64,000 nt of DNA. Source: Hygrocybe punicea. Its lineage: Eukaryota; Basidiomycota; Agaricomycetes; Agaricales; Hygrophoraceae. Made by a program: the position numbers and the translations under genes. The notes under the pieces were generated by a model. That model saw only the letters and a program-made list of their open reading frames with translations, made no database searches and was not told the origin of the DNA. Positions 22,091 through 33,620 of this stretch are shown piece by piece (the first letter of the stretch is position 1; each line of letters opens with the position of its first letter). The stretch covers positions 2,232,001-2,296,000 of the forward strand of contig OY744465.1 of assembly GCA_963556145.1 (NCBI GenBank), in the 5' to 3' direction.

Positions 22091-23543
22091 TCGAGGCGGT
22101 TGATGGTTTCCCGGGTATGCAGTGGTAGCCGCCCCCTCGGACGCGATCCTGGATTCCCGGTGCTTCAATCGTCAAATTGGGTCGGGTGCATGACACTGCT
22201 GTCGTTCTGGGCACTGAAGGCTTCTACCCTCGCTGAACCCGCTGGCGTTCTGGACAAGAGTGGGGAGTGGGGAGTGGTTAGTAAGTTGGTTTAACATGAA
22301 GAACAGACAGCAGGGGGACATACCGGGGCCGGAGAATGGGCGCACCACTTCTCCGGCCTTGCCAGCGGTTACCGTCATCATTGTCGAGTCATCGTCGCAG
22401 CGTTCTTGTAATTGCGGTTGACGTGGCTTGAGGTTGCCCCAAACTGCCTTTTTGGGACGGTTAACCACGGTTAACCGCGGTCCCAACGGTCCGGTCTGGT
22501 TTGAATAGCCATATTTGGGTTAACCGTTGTTAACCGTAACCGGACCGGACCGTGGCAACACTACTCCCACCTTCAAAGATATCTTCACACCCTTCTGTGC
22601 ATTGTGAAATGCCTCTGCAACTCTGCGCGAGAAGGCAATGGTCATAGCTCGGTTGATGGCTCCACAGGCTCATGTTGTCCCATGAAGGTGATCAGGCTTG
22701 AAGCATTAGATAGTGGCAGGAGCAGCTCGAACAACAACAAAGCTAGCACCACCACCTTCTGGCCATTCAACAGGCACATCTCCTACTTTCCTTTTGCTGC
22801 CTGATCGTGTCATAGGGCCAGCAGTGTTGGTGCTGGTATCTTGAACTTCCTTTGCAACACAAATTGAAAATGCATACTTGCATGCTGGGTCATCATGCCC
22901 AGTGAAAAGTCCTTCGATTTGTAACGATACCAGTCAATTCAAATTGAGCTGACGCATGAGAATCGGTGAGAATCATAAATTTGAACATAGAATCAGTAAA
23001 ATTGTAGTAGGATTGATTTACCACCATATACATCCATATCCCAGGTTTAAATCAATCTGTATCGTGTTATATCAACTTATGCTCCAGAAAGAATTCAGAA
23101 CCCAGTCGATTCGGATCGATTAAAATACATTGCATTGCATTCCGTTCTGTTCCCCACGCCGCTTCCCCACCTCCATTTTTATTCCATTCCCTGCCCCAGC
23201 CACGCCACGCCACACCCCTGCTTGCAGTCCCACTCATGTCCCCTCTCATCTACGAAGTCGATCCGGTGCCCATAGCTGTCTTGGTAGCCAATCCTGCCGC
23301 TTTCTAGTGAGATGATGTTAGTGTATCGTGTAATAGCCCCGAATTGGCACTCACTGCATCCTTTATGGCCTTCTGGAGTCTCTGTGAATTAAATACATTA
23401 GTTGCTGGTTGGACAAGCATGGATACACTCTTACCTTCATGTCTGTAGTTGACAAACTATCCCAGTGTACCTTGAATTGGCCTTGCGTTCTGTTGGGGTT
23501 CTTTGCGCGCCATTCCTCGATACAAAGGTTCCTGTGTGTGTGT

Positions 23544-25378
23544 TCAAGTCGGATATAAGTTAATTGCGGAAGAGAAAATGTACCTAGGCGTGATCTTTTC
23601 TCCCAGCTCAACTAACCTATCAGTGGCACTTGGTTTCTTTTTGGATTTTCCCATTGTGGCGTTGTTAATGGAGCTAGCAGGCATATCGTTGATTGAAGCA
23701 GCTGGAGTATCTCCAGAACTCCCATCGGTCGAAGCTGTGGACACTGGGTCACCGGCTGTTAATGATCCTGCACCTGACCCAGATGGCGATGCTGTGGACA
23801 CTGAGGCACCGGGTATTGATGATCCTGCATCAGAACCAGAAGCTGTGGACACTGGGGCACTGGCTGTTGATGATCCTGCAACAGACTCAAAAGCCATCTT
23901 TTGATTGGAGGAGTTGGGCTCCATCGCAGATCGATCCGAAGCACTTGCATCTTTTGCTTTCCTAGCCCTGACCGTCTCAGTAGATTACAATACAATACAA
24001 AGTAATTCACTTACAATGGATTATTGATCTACGTGAACACTTATTAGCAGGATAGATGCGTGCACTTGAGTTTAGCATACCTTGATCTTTGAGGCTGTTC
24101 CACCTGCCTCAAGCCCGGGAGTATGAACCACTGCTGCCATGTTTTCTCCCTTGTACTTCTTAGGCACCAGATGATCCAGAGTCTTGGGTTTACGCTTCGG
24201 ATGGGGAACAATCTGGACGTTGTTATCGTTCTCCTTCTCGTCGCCATTGTCATTGTCGTTGTCATCATCTTCATCTTCACCATCTTGCTCTTCTTGCGTC
24301 ACTGTGTGGTTAAACTTGCCTTTCTTCATCTTTCCTTTTCGCCAGGATGAGTAGTAGTCGATAGCGATTTGATCTGCTTTCCAACCACCTGCACAAAGTC
24401 GGAGTTCTTCACACCGATCCTGCATCTCATTCCTGTAGTGATCGATGACTGGGAGCGTGGAATCTGCCATCCAAGTCAGTGGGGCGACTCTGTTAGCTGA
24501 TAATTGACCCCAGATTGAGCGGGCTACAGCACGAATTGCGATCGCTTGGTGACCATCAATTGGTGTGCCTTCTTTGTCGACGACGTAGAGCATCTTCACG
24601 TTAATACCTTCCGCTGCACGGGACCGTCCTTTTTTCCCTTTTGCTTCATCAAGATTTGTCACTCCTTTATTGCGATTGTTCCATGACAATTTTGACCAAA
24701 AAACTTTGATTAGTTGTTCATGTGTAAAATCCAACTCTTTGGGCCAATCCGTGTTCAGTCCAGGGCCTGTAACTGGAGCGGTCCGAGCAGAGAGCGACAA
24801 AGAACTAGAAGGAATGGCAAGTGGGTTGGAAATCGAAAGCAGGCATGGTACAGAATTTGCTAGTGTCGTATATGCATTTCTATAGTACCATATCTATCAG
24901 TTGAAATCGGAAAGATGTGACCACATACTTATACGTCTCTTTCTCCATGATGAGACCATGGTTTTCTTTTTTCAAGAGATCCAGGTCATTCTGCACATTT
25001 GAGAGTTGTTGGTAGACTTGCATATAGGTGGTATTCTTCAATTGCATCAAGGTAGCGTGATTTGCAGTTGCAATCGCATGAGAAATACTATCTGTGTTTG
25101 AACAAGATCTAGAGGTCTATCGGTAGGGAATAGGTTAGTTAGTATTCCTGACATTGCAGAGGAAATTAGAATGGTACTTCTGGACTGAAGGCAGTATCCA
25201 GATGGAGTTCTGGGGATCTAGAAAATGCATTGGGTGAATCAAACTGAGACGTTGAAACGAAATTGCGGGGGAAATTGCTGTTAGACATTGATGTCGACAT
25301 TGACCGGCAAGATGGCATCTCAGGTGAATCAAATTGGGTCATTGAAGGGAAATTGGGGGAGAAATTGAAGCTGGACAT
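23544..25378 (-). pseudogene. second protein of the Plavaka-type element
   Basis: Exons on the minus strand give a Ser/Pro/Phe-rich start (MSSFNFSPNFPSMTQFDSP from 25378), then a predicted coiled coil (MQVYQQLSNVQNDLDLLKKE, about 25025-24960). The main exon at 24800-24072 contains WPKELDFTHEQLIKVFWSK, MADSTLPVIDHYRNEMQDRC and LCAGGWKADQIAIDYYSSW, then an acidic tract. A final Ser/Ala-rich exon lies at 23924-23544. Proteins like this recur beside Plavaka/Tnp2-type transposases in agaricomycetes. Its role is unknown, possibly DNA binding or an accessory to transposition. It is listed as a pseudogene because the transposase beside it is broken. No stop was proven within this gene. Confidence 0.5.
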
Positions 25379-25479
25379 CGATGTCGATGGGCCAACGATG
25401 GCCAAGTTATTTGAAGGTGACCGTGACGCGTCTCCCAATACAAGTATATGAATCAAAGTATCATGATATTGCAACGGTA

Positions 25480-28400
25480 TCACTCTGTAAATAATTCATT
25501 GTATCTACCCATTTTCGCAACTTCGAGCCCAATTTTCTCATGTAGGAAATACTTATCTTCTACCGCCTTGCCTGGAATCCTTGGCCTATGTGGGACCATA
25601 GAAATGACAGAAAGAACCTCGTGCACATTGACAACGACCAATCCCTTGTCACCCAAACTTTTGCAAGAGTAGAGTGTCCCGCTAGAGGCTTCAAAGAGCC
25701 AAGGATCAGGCAGACTGAACCTTGTCACCATTGCAAGTGTTTTGATCTCGTTGTTAACAACCAATTGAAAGTAGTAGCGCGCCTCGGCCAATATGAGCTG
25801 ATCATTATGTCGAAGCTAGTACCAAGTGTAAGCAAATGGCAAATACACAATGTATGCAACCTACTTTGATCTGCCGAGCCATCCTGACCCTCTCTAAAGG
25901 CTTCTGGCACTCCTTCCATCCAGACCGTGCGATCTGGCCATTTGGAAGGCCGAGGCGAGACCACTTCATTATATAAACATCATCATCATGTATGATATTG
26001 TGGTTGCCGAGGTATATTTTGATAGCAGCTGCATCGGTTGGTGTGACCAGACGTGAGGTAGTGTCCTTGGCTCTCAGAAGCACATAAGAGTTGCCAAGGT
26101 CAATCGATCCTCGTGGAAATGGGTTTGCGGGAGGGTCTAGCTCTGGAAGCATCGCTTTGAGAGCATTCGTCTGAGAACGGCATAGACCCCGTTGAGCAAG
26201 GTTTGCAAATGGGTTCGAGTGCTGCTTGATTTCCTTGCCCAAGTTCCCAATTGTGCGCTCGATTGTCCATTGTGATGCATAGCAGCCAGGTCCCACCCGT
26301 GCAACTTCTGGAGCCATATGACAGAGAGTGTGAATTGCTGGACATACAAAATGTATACGACAAGGTTTGCGCTGCTAATACAAAGTCTCGAACTCATCTG
26401 CATATTCTTGTAAGGATTTGTGGGCGCTCTTGAGGTCTTCGGTAGAGATCTGTCTCTGCAGTAGTACCCTGATTCCATAGACAAGTTTGCAGTAGTGTCG
26501 CCAGTATTTTTCTGGTAGGACATCATAAAAGAGAGCGAGGCCAAGGCCATAGAAATAAGTCAGGAACTCCCAGGCTTTGTATCCACTATTGATTTTTTCA
26601 GCTAGATTATGAGGGGGGCGGTCGAAGGATCCAGGGAGATAAGGTGTCGCATCTGCAACAGCTTTGCCATGGTCCATCCAGACTCGGCCCTTCAGAACAG
26701 CCCAGTCCCAGGTAGATTTATCACCAAGTGGGTCACAATCAATTGTTCCACGCCAGAGGCTTAGTTTGAGATCCGGTACATTTAGCGCAGGAAGGTGCAT
26801 CACGTCTATCCCAAAACACCTGGGTACTGGCAGACCACAAGGGACAGAAGAAATGATACTTGGTTTGCATATGCCAGTCTCAAGCCACCACTTTTTGAAT
26901 TGGGTTTTATTCTGAGAAGCCTTGAGGAAGGCCAGATTCACTTCGTATCTTGCAGCTGAACCGTTCGTGATTTGGTGTATGGAAATGTCGTTGTGGTCGC
27001 ACCCGGTTACTTCATAGTTGTCAGGCTTGAGCCGAGCAGGGTAATAGTGAGGTAGTCTGGGCTTGTGCCAACCAGGAAGATTGCAGTAGAGTCGACACCC
27101 ATTTTTCCCATGATGCCCAACAAGACCGCTGAGGTGGGCCAGTCCGATGAAATCAGCACATCAAAGGAGAAAGAAAAGATGCGAGACAAAGGTCCGGTTC
27201 GATTCTGCATCCCATACCTGGAGACCTTCATTTTGAATAGCAGCAAGATGATGCAGCGCAACAAAAAGGAATGAGTCGAGATATTTCAGTGGATTTGGGC
27301 CCGGTATAATCCCACCTGGGAGCACTCGCTTTTTCTTGTAGCGAAGGTCAGGCAATTGATCCAGGACGACCCAGATGTAAATCCAGGTATTGGAGGCCTT
27401 TTTTTTGTAGAGTTGAGCTCCGTCGACGGATAACATGAGTACCATGTCGCCAGATTTGATTTGGCTGTCTATAACTTGGTCTAGGTAGTCACTTCCACAG
27501 AAGACATCGTCGTAGAAAGCCAGGTTTCCATCATTGCCCTCAAGCTCAGCAAGAATTTCTGCCGTGTGATGTTCACGATATCGCATACATTTTGCGCCGT
27601 CCGCAGTCCTCCATAGGGCTTGGAGCTGTGGACCAATGGGGAAAGTGTAGAATTGCTGCCGAGGTACATTTTTGTTGGCTGTACTCTTGAGGGGGTCGTA
27701 CCGTGGTTCGTGGCAGAAGTGACACTCCTGGAGATTTGCCCAAGGTCCAGTGTATGCAATACAAGAGTTGATGCACATGTTGTGAATGATTGGAATGATG
27801 CCGCTGAGTTCCTCAACACACCATTTGACCTGGTCAAAGGAGAGCATTCCACTGTCAGGATAGCGTTTGAGTATGTCTTCCCGGACAGCTTTGTATGTTT
27901 TCTCAGAGGCGTTCTGCATGTCCATATAGATCTTAATAGAGAGCCACACATCAGGATCCTCAAGGACGAGAACATGCTCTGGTGGATTGTGCAGACGGTC
28001 ACAATTTTCTTTGCTGAGGTTGTCATGAGCGTCACCCAAAGAAGCATTGCAGATCAGATCATTGAATTGGTTTGTCCATTCAACCTCATCGGCTTCATAT
28101 CTGTTGAAGTGATTTAATTGTTCTTGCTCCAGGTTGTGGACAGGGGGATCTTCATTCGTAGCAGCATCGCCAGCATTGCCAGGTCTGTCATCCTGTGCCT
28201 CTTGTTGCCGGAGACAACCAGGATCATGGCCTTGTGAATTGTCATGGTCACTAGCGCTATCTGGGTCAAATATGTTGCCACCATTTAGTTCCGAGCCAGG
28301 AGGTAGTGTTGCCACAGCTAAGGCTAATAGCTGGCTACTAGCCATTAGCTTAGCTGATTTTAGCTTAGCTGATGCCAGCTAAGCTAATGGCTAATCTCCA

Positions 28401-29217
28401 GCTAATGGCTAAGGCTAAAGTATTTCAGAAAGTTAGCTTAGCTGTAGCTGAAGCTAAGGGAAGATAAAAATAATATCATCTCAGAACAGCCTAGAAATAC
28501 CTAAAAAGGATATCATACCTGACTAATAGTCATTGGCTTAGCTGACTTTAGCTTAGCCATAGCTGCAGCTAGTACTTGGCTAGTGGCTAAGGCTATGACA
28601 TTTTTCATGAATTAGCTTAGCTTTAGCTGCGGCTAGGCTAGCTTAGCTGTGGCAACACTACCAGGAGGAGAACTGGGACCAGATGCTGAGCCAGAGCCGG
28701 AACCAGATGCCATGCCAGAGGAAGAAGGAGAACCAGATGCTGCGCCAGAGCCAGGGGAAGTACAAGCACCAGATGCTGTGTGAGAGCTAGAACTAGATAC
28801 CACCGCAGAATCCAAGTCAAATGGGCTACAATCCATTGGATCGTCAACAGGTATATCCTTAATATCAAGAGTGTCAATTATTTCTGAAGAACGAGATATC
28901 TAGGGCATCACCCAATGATTGGCATCGTCTGCTGGCACTTCTTCCGAGTCTGCAGGTTGGTTGTTCTCTTTCTCTTTTCCTTTCAACACCCTCCTCTTGG
29001 ACAAGTTCGAACACTTGTTAACACATTTTTTCCTTGTAATGTCTGGTCGTGTCCGATTTGAAGCTGACAAAAAGGCTTGAAATTCTGGAGAAAATTCATT
29101 GAGGGCACGGTGCTGGCTGTGTCTGTTGTATGTTGTCAATGACACCTTTTTGGGGGGGGTTTCCATAGTATCGGGAGCAAGAGCAAAAGTATCCGGGTGC
29201 CATGGGATGTTGGACAC
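25480..29217 (-). pseudogene. Plavaka/Tnp2-like transposase, interrupted
   Basis: The frame starts near 29217 (MSNIPWHPDTFALAPD). It meets TAG near 28900, resumes with a Ser/Gly-rich linker (28836-28662) and is cut by a 357-bp MITE, whose removal joins SGPSSPPG to SELNGGNIFDPD. The conserved core follows: MLSVDGAQLYKKKASNTWIY (catalytic Asp candidate, about 27437-27378), VLPGGIIPGPNPLKYLDS, a TGA near 27160 (FLL*CADFIGL), VGHHGKNGCRLYCNLPGWHK, HYYPARLKPDNYEVTGC and CFGIDVMHLPALNVPDLKLS. The conserved YASQWTIERTIGNLGKEIKQ segment lies near 26280-26221, and the end near 25480. Families with this core are annotated as Tnp2/CACTA-like or Plavaka transposases in basidiomycetes. Two stops and the MITE make this copy inactive. 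Confidence 0.82.
28304..28660. mobile_element. hAT MITE, 357 bp, perfect 8-bp TSD
   Basis: Terminal inverted repeats read TAGTGTTGCCACAGCTAAG and its complement. The flanking 8-bp duplication CCAGGAGG is perfect (28296-28303 and 28661-28668). The interior is built of repeated AGCTAA/TTAGCT motifs in both orientations and can fold extensively. The first 12 bases are the same as the termini of the 11.8-kb hAT element, so both probably use related transposases. It lies in the transposase of the Plavaka-type element. Confidence 0.93.
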
Positions 29218-29607
29218 GGATATGGTTGTAAGACAGCTTGCGGACAGAAAAAAAAAGTGTCATCAGAGCGCGTGGTGCATAGAGCAGTGAAAAAAGTGAA
29301 AAAAATGCATTGCAGGTCAAGGTCACTCGAAATGGTAACTGGATTGCCCGAAAATGGTTTGGCTATGGCCTAAATCAAAATTAAATGTCTGGGATTCAAT
29401 TGTATCAAATTATATCATTTATAATTGATAGGTATCATTACAAATCGAAGGACTTTTCACTGGGCATTATGGGTACAACTGGGAACAGTTATCAGCAAAT
29501 TGAAGTGTGATTACAGATACTATATTTCCTATGCTGAATAGCCCCAAGACATGTACATTTCTGGTTGTCCATGCTCTGCATACTTGAACTTGTACTTTTT
29601 TCCATTA

Positions 29608-30416
29608 CAGCTGTTTTCTTAATTCTTGAGACTTTTTGGATTTTTTTAAGAGTTTAGGAAAATGTTGACTTAGAAAATTTTTGAGTGCTATGTTTTGTAT
29701 CTCATGGAATACTGCATGGATTGATATGGTTATAGAGGGAAAGTTGGACTATTTCTTAAGGGCTTTCCACTCCAGTAACTACATTTGGAAAATATTTAGT
29801 GTGTGGTGAGTTGTGGATGAAACAAAAGGTAAACAAGTACCTTTTGACACCCAAAATGATATTGTCAAATTATGGCATCAAATGAACTCCTATGAAAAAG
29901 ATTGTAGGGAGAAATTTGTTCATTTTTTCAAGGGCTAAAAGTACATATACTGTGTTTTTCTTTGTTTTTGTCCTTTGAGTTCATAATGATTCTTGTGATA
30001 TTTCAACCCTAATGTGGACAAACATAGTACAGATGAAATATTGCCTCAAAGGACAAAAATAAAGAAAAACACAGTATATGTACTTTTAGCCCTTGAAAAA
30101 ATGAACAAATTTCTCCCTACAATCTTTTTCATAGGAGTTCATTTGATGCCATAATTTGACAATATCATTTTGGGTGTCAAAAGGTACTTGTTTACCTTTT
30201 GTTTCATCCACAACTCACCACACACTAAATATTTTCCAAATGTAGTTACTGGAGTGGAAAGCCCTTAAGAAATAGTCCAACTTTCCCTCTATAACCATAT
30301 CAATCCATGCAGTATTCCATGAGATACAAAACATAGCACTCAAAAATTTTCTAAGTCAACATTTTCCTAAACTCTTAAAAAAATCCAAAAAGTCTCAAGA
30401 ATTAAGAAAACGGCTG
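29608..30416. mobile_element. foldback MITE, 809 bp, TA target site
   Basis: The two halves are long inverted copies of each other (about 400 bp per arm, nearly identical, axis near 30012). Ends read CAGCTGTTTTCTTAATTC and GAATTAAGAAAACGGCTG, each next to TA (29606-29607 and 30417-30418). Removing the element and one TA restores the host codons for GLNGKKY. TA duplication and CAG ends suggest mobilisation by a Tc1/mariner (pogo-like) transposase. No coding capacity. Confidence 0.9.
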
Positions 30417-31199
30417 TAAGTCCAATGTGGAATCCTCGACCTGATGAAGCAGTTGAATTATTTTGCAGTAGAAATAGATAAATGAACATTCCTTCATCAA
30501 CATTACAAGTGGCAATGTGTGGAAGTCCTTCTGCATCAAGACATTTATAGACATCAGTCACATCACTAATAACCTCAGCAGGTAGTACTGTTCTGACTAG
30601 GCTCCACATGAGGCTGATGGCGCCAATAACTTCTTTGTCATGATCTATCCTAACTGATGTGTCAAGATTCTTGGTAAAACTTTTTGCCCAGCCAAGGACA
30701 TGTGCATGGCGTGGGCCTGTGTTGAGGCCAACTTGTGCCATGTGTCCTTCAGGGTTTGGCTAATTATTATTATAAGCTAGGTGAAAGGGAATAATTGCAA
30801 CTTCATACCCAAACATCTCGCCACTCACTACAAGCATCATCAATCACCTTCTCAAGCCATTCATACAGCATTGAAGAAAGGGGGCTGAATTTGCAACACC
30901 TTGGATAACAACAAGTTTGATCTCGAAAGGCCATCCATCTAGATCAATGACTGTCGATAAGGCTGCAATAAAAGTGCCAGCTGAAACAAACCCAGCCCAG
31001 GTTCCAATATGAACACAACAGATTGATCTGGTTCTACCACATAGAAACTGGTAGAGGCATTCACAACAGCCATATCATTAGCACCCAATGCCACCTCAAC
31101 CATAAACTTTCTCTTCTGGAGGGGAGCTGGTATCATGCGCTGGGGGTGTACAATAAGAATTGGAGCTGTATCTCTGCCAGTAGAACTGGTGTCCAAGAT

Positions 31200-32839
31200 T
31201 GTTACATTTTTCAACTCCACAACTCCCATTCCAACTCCGGTACCCACCATGATGATTCCACTTTACCACACCTTCCTTTTTCATTCCCCTGTGCCTTTTG
31301 TCTTCTTTTGGACATCATTGTTTATTCTTGTTCTTGTTTCCTTTTTATCCTTTCTTCTGGAACAATCCATACCAACCATGGACACATCCCCACATGACCT
31401 TGCTATACCTGAACAGTCTCCTTGCTGACAGACATCATTGCCATTGTCTTTTCCCTTACCTTGAAATATTGTTTACTTCATCCCACGACAAACCAACACA
31501 CAATGGCTGAACTCCCAACACAGCTAATTACTGTAATCATCATTGGCAGCATTGCCATCACTTTTCTTATCAGTTTCTACCTTGTTATGATCTATCTTTG
31601 GCATCGGCAGTGCAAGCCTTCTGCCATCAATACATCCGACTTCCACCTCAACAATATGTCACCACATAATTGACAATTGCCATTCCCGGATATATGGTTT
31701 CCACTTTCATATTCTGTGCCTAGCATTATCCTCCCTGATCATCTGATGACATTCCTCACCTGCATGCATACTCTGAACAATCCTCGATCACAAGACATTT
31801 CACTGTTCCTTCCAATCCGATCATCACTGAAGCACATTCTTTTGAACTTCAACCACAAACCATACGACTTCCCAATACAGTGAAACAACCCCTATTGTGT
31901 ATTGTTCACATGTCATCACTTCAATGCAGTACCTGACGACTTGTTCCCACAGCTTGTCACCTGTGCCATGACTTGAAACCTGGACCCACATTCATTTATC
32001 CTTTTCCATCTGTAACCTTGATATATCCCACATTCATTTACAACAATACCCTTTCTTGGACAAATACTGACATCAGGTGGACCTCATTGTTCCACACGCA
32101 GGACAAGACATCGCCCCTCGATATGTCATCAACACAGACATCGTCATCCAGCACAGCATACGCTGTTTGCATGTCTGATCTCAACTATCCCACTGTCCTA
32201 GTTGGTTTTTCCCCAGCACATTCCTTTGTTTTCTTTCATGCTGATCTTGCCACTGTATCCATACTACCTCAAGACACTCCCTTCACTGATCCCACACTGG
32301 ACAATGCCTCTCTCCAACCTGACTATGCAATGCGCCTGCCAGACTACCTACTTGCCCATTACAGCAAGTGTAGACCCCGAATTGGTGATTCTGTATATCA
32401 CATGATCCAATGACAAATCATCCGAGTCATCCGGACCTCTCCTACCCCTCAATGACACCTGGGCCTCCAGTTGGATCATGAGAACATCGACATGAGGACA
32501 CCTCATGGGTGAACACATGGTGTAGTTGGACTTGCTGTAGCTTCATGGTTGGACTTCTATTTACCTCCCCTCAAGACCAGTCACTATATCTACTGTTCTT
32601 GTAGTTGGTTTGGACTTTTTCTTCTTTTTTCTTCTTTACGTTTAGTCTGGTTCTTGGGGCAGACCCCCTTGTCTTGGGTAACCCCCATGGCTCGCAATGA
32701 CTTTAGACCATGACCCCCCTCTATTAGCAGTGTTGTCTTAGTTATAAGCAACAATGAAACTGCTGTTCTCTCCTCTAGAAACTGATCCCCTAGTTAAGTT
32801 GATTATTGCCAGAGCCCGCTGCAGAAGCAATCCGTAACA
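31200..32839 (+). mobile_element. solo LTR, 1640 bp (family L1, copy A)
   Basis: It starts TGTTACATTTTTCAACTCC and ends GCAATCCGTAACA, so its tips are TGTTA/TAACA. The 5-bp duplication AAGAT is perfect (31195-31199 and 32840-32844). It is inserted in the dioxygenase-like gene. Three more copies of the family occur to the right. It contains short hydrophobic open frames (31422-31673, 83 codons; 31973-32413, 146 codons) that recur in other copies. No internal retroelement genes are present, so it is a solo LTR left by recombination. Confidence 0.88.
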
Positions 32840-33620
32840 AAGATAGAGCCAGAATTCTCTGCTGCAAGCTGGGCAGCCACTGAAAATGGTTTAGTACCTA
32901 GACCAAGACGGCGAACCTGTTTTTAAAGCCCTTAAAAGGTAAAATGCAGACAATATCAATGAAGCTCACTAGGTTTCATTTCTCCCAGTGGGAAGCATCC
33001 ACAGCAGATTCCTTATCTTCAAGAACAGCCTGGCGATGTAGATCCAGTAAGTGATGGAATGTAGCCTGCTGTTCAGAGTGCCCCAAGGAGTAATTCAAGC
33101 CAGATCAAATGAAAGTTTCAACCTATAAGTGCCTTACTAGTTAATTCAGTTCAAAAGTGTTTTATCATGGTAACCTACATTCGTTACTGAGGCTGCATGG
33201 ATATCTCTTGCATCACTCAATACAGCGTGAAATGCTGCCATCTCTGTCCTCAAATAATCATAAGTCAAGTTGTTGAGAATTGCGAGGGTTTCTGGCCATC
33301 GCAAGTATTCTGTAACTGTGAAATCAAGGCTCAAAAGCTGGCAGATGTCAAGAGATAAGGGGATAAACTGACAAGAAGTAATTGAGGCAAAATCCTTTTG
33401 ATTCTTTCATTTAGCCATAAGACAGCAGGTTAATGAAGGAGTTGTGGTTGTGCAGTATCAGTGAGTTGTCATTGACGGATGATGAAGGTTTGCACAGAAA
33501 TCCTAGTGTCGGGTTGTCAGACATAAACAATACACAACACTCAACTGCCTCAACACACTGATCAATGTCAACAGTGATTATGGTGGCCTCGATGAGGTGA
33601 AAATGGTGCTGGAGCACCTC

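Larger units (their letters stand above)
10788..22563 (+). mobile_element. hAT element with captured FAS fragments and nested LTR element
   Basis: Both ends carry the 16-bp inverted terminus TAGTGTTGCCACGGTC, followed by further inverted runs of AACCG/CGGTT motifs. Inside, from left to right, are a complete LTR element (11009-13754), a six-copy tandem array (about 13900-15000), a decayed hAT transposase gene (15058-18541), an antisense FAS1/FAS2 chimera (18617-20335), C/T-rich repeats (20420-20890) and a second tandem array (21330-22090). The right flank begins ctcccacc. The left flank keeps only ctc next to the terminus, as if five bases of an 8-bp duplication were deleted. Removing the element and one duplication restores an open frame in the host gene, which supports a true insertion. 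Without the LTR element it is about 9.0 kb, long for a fungal hAT. Confidence 0.82.
22898..29464 (-). mobile_element. Plavaka/Tnp2-type DNA transposon (6.6 kb)
   Basis: Left end 22898 (CCCAGTGAAAAGTCCTTCGA) and right end 29464 carry the same terminal sequence in inverted orientation, for about 34 bases up to GTAAYGATACC. Directly outside lie catcatg (22891-22897) and cattatg (29465-29471), a candidate 7-bp target duplication with one C/T difference. Joining the flanks restores the host frame (CTHDDPAC). The element encodes, on the minus strand, a Tnp2-like transposase and a second protein, and is itself interrupted by a 357-bp hAT MITE. Confidence 0.8.
10750..33620 (-). pseudogene. 2OG-Fe(II) dioxygenase-like gene (JBP/TET type?) split by four transposons
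   Basis: One minus-strand gene is recoverable in pieces. From 5' to 3' these include 33617-33411 (CVEAVECCVLFMSDNPTLGF), 33334-33146 (TYDYLRTEMAAFHAVLSDA), about 33065-32980 (EQQATFHHLLDLHRQAVLED), a junction across the solo LTR (VAAQLAAENSGSI then LDTSSTGRDTAPIL), 31190-30940, about 30960-30800 (DLDGWPFEIKLVVIQGVA), 30741-30495 (RHAHVLGWAKSFTKNL) and RGFHIGL just before the foldback MITE. The reading frame resumes after it with NGKKYKFKYAEHGQPEMYM and GYSA. After an intron comes CTHDDPACKYAF across the Plavaka element, then CFKPDHLHGTT and SLKVGAGVGDPN across the hAT, ending at TGA 10750-10752. THDD would be the HxD iron motif and DHLHGTT the distal His region, which suggests a 2OG-Fe(II) dioxygenase. 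JBP/TET assignment is inference. In-frame stops near 22725, frameshifts and a lost donor (GCATAG near 29533) show decay. The true 5' end is unknown. Confidence 0.55.

Noticed and set aside
20273..22294. Large open frames across 20.3-22.3 kb
   Set aside because: They translate tandem repeats and C/T-rich minisatellites into low-complexity or repeated phrases; no protein features.
24123..24350. Hydrophobic Val/Ile-rich plus-strand frame
   Set aside because: It is the antisense of the acidic Asp/Glu tract of the Plavaka second protein.
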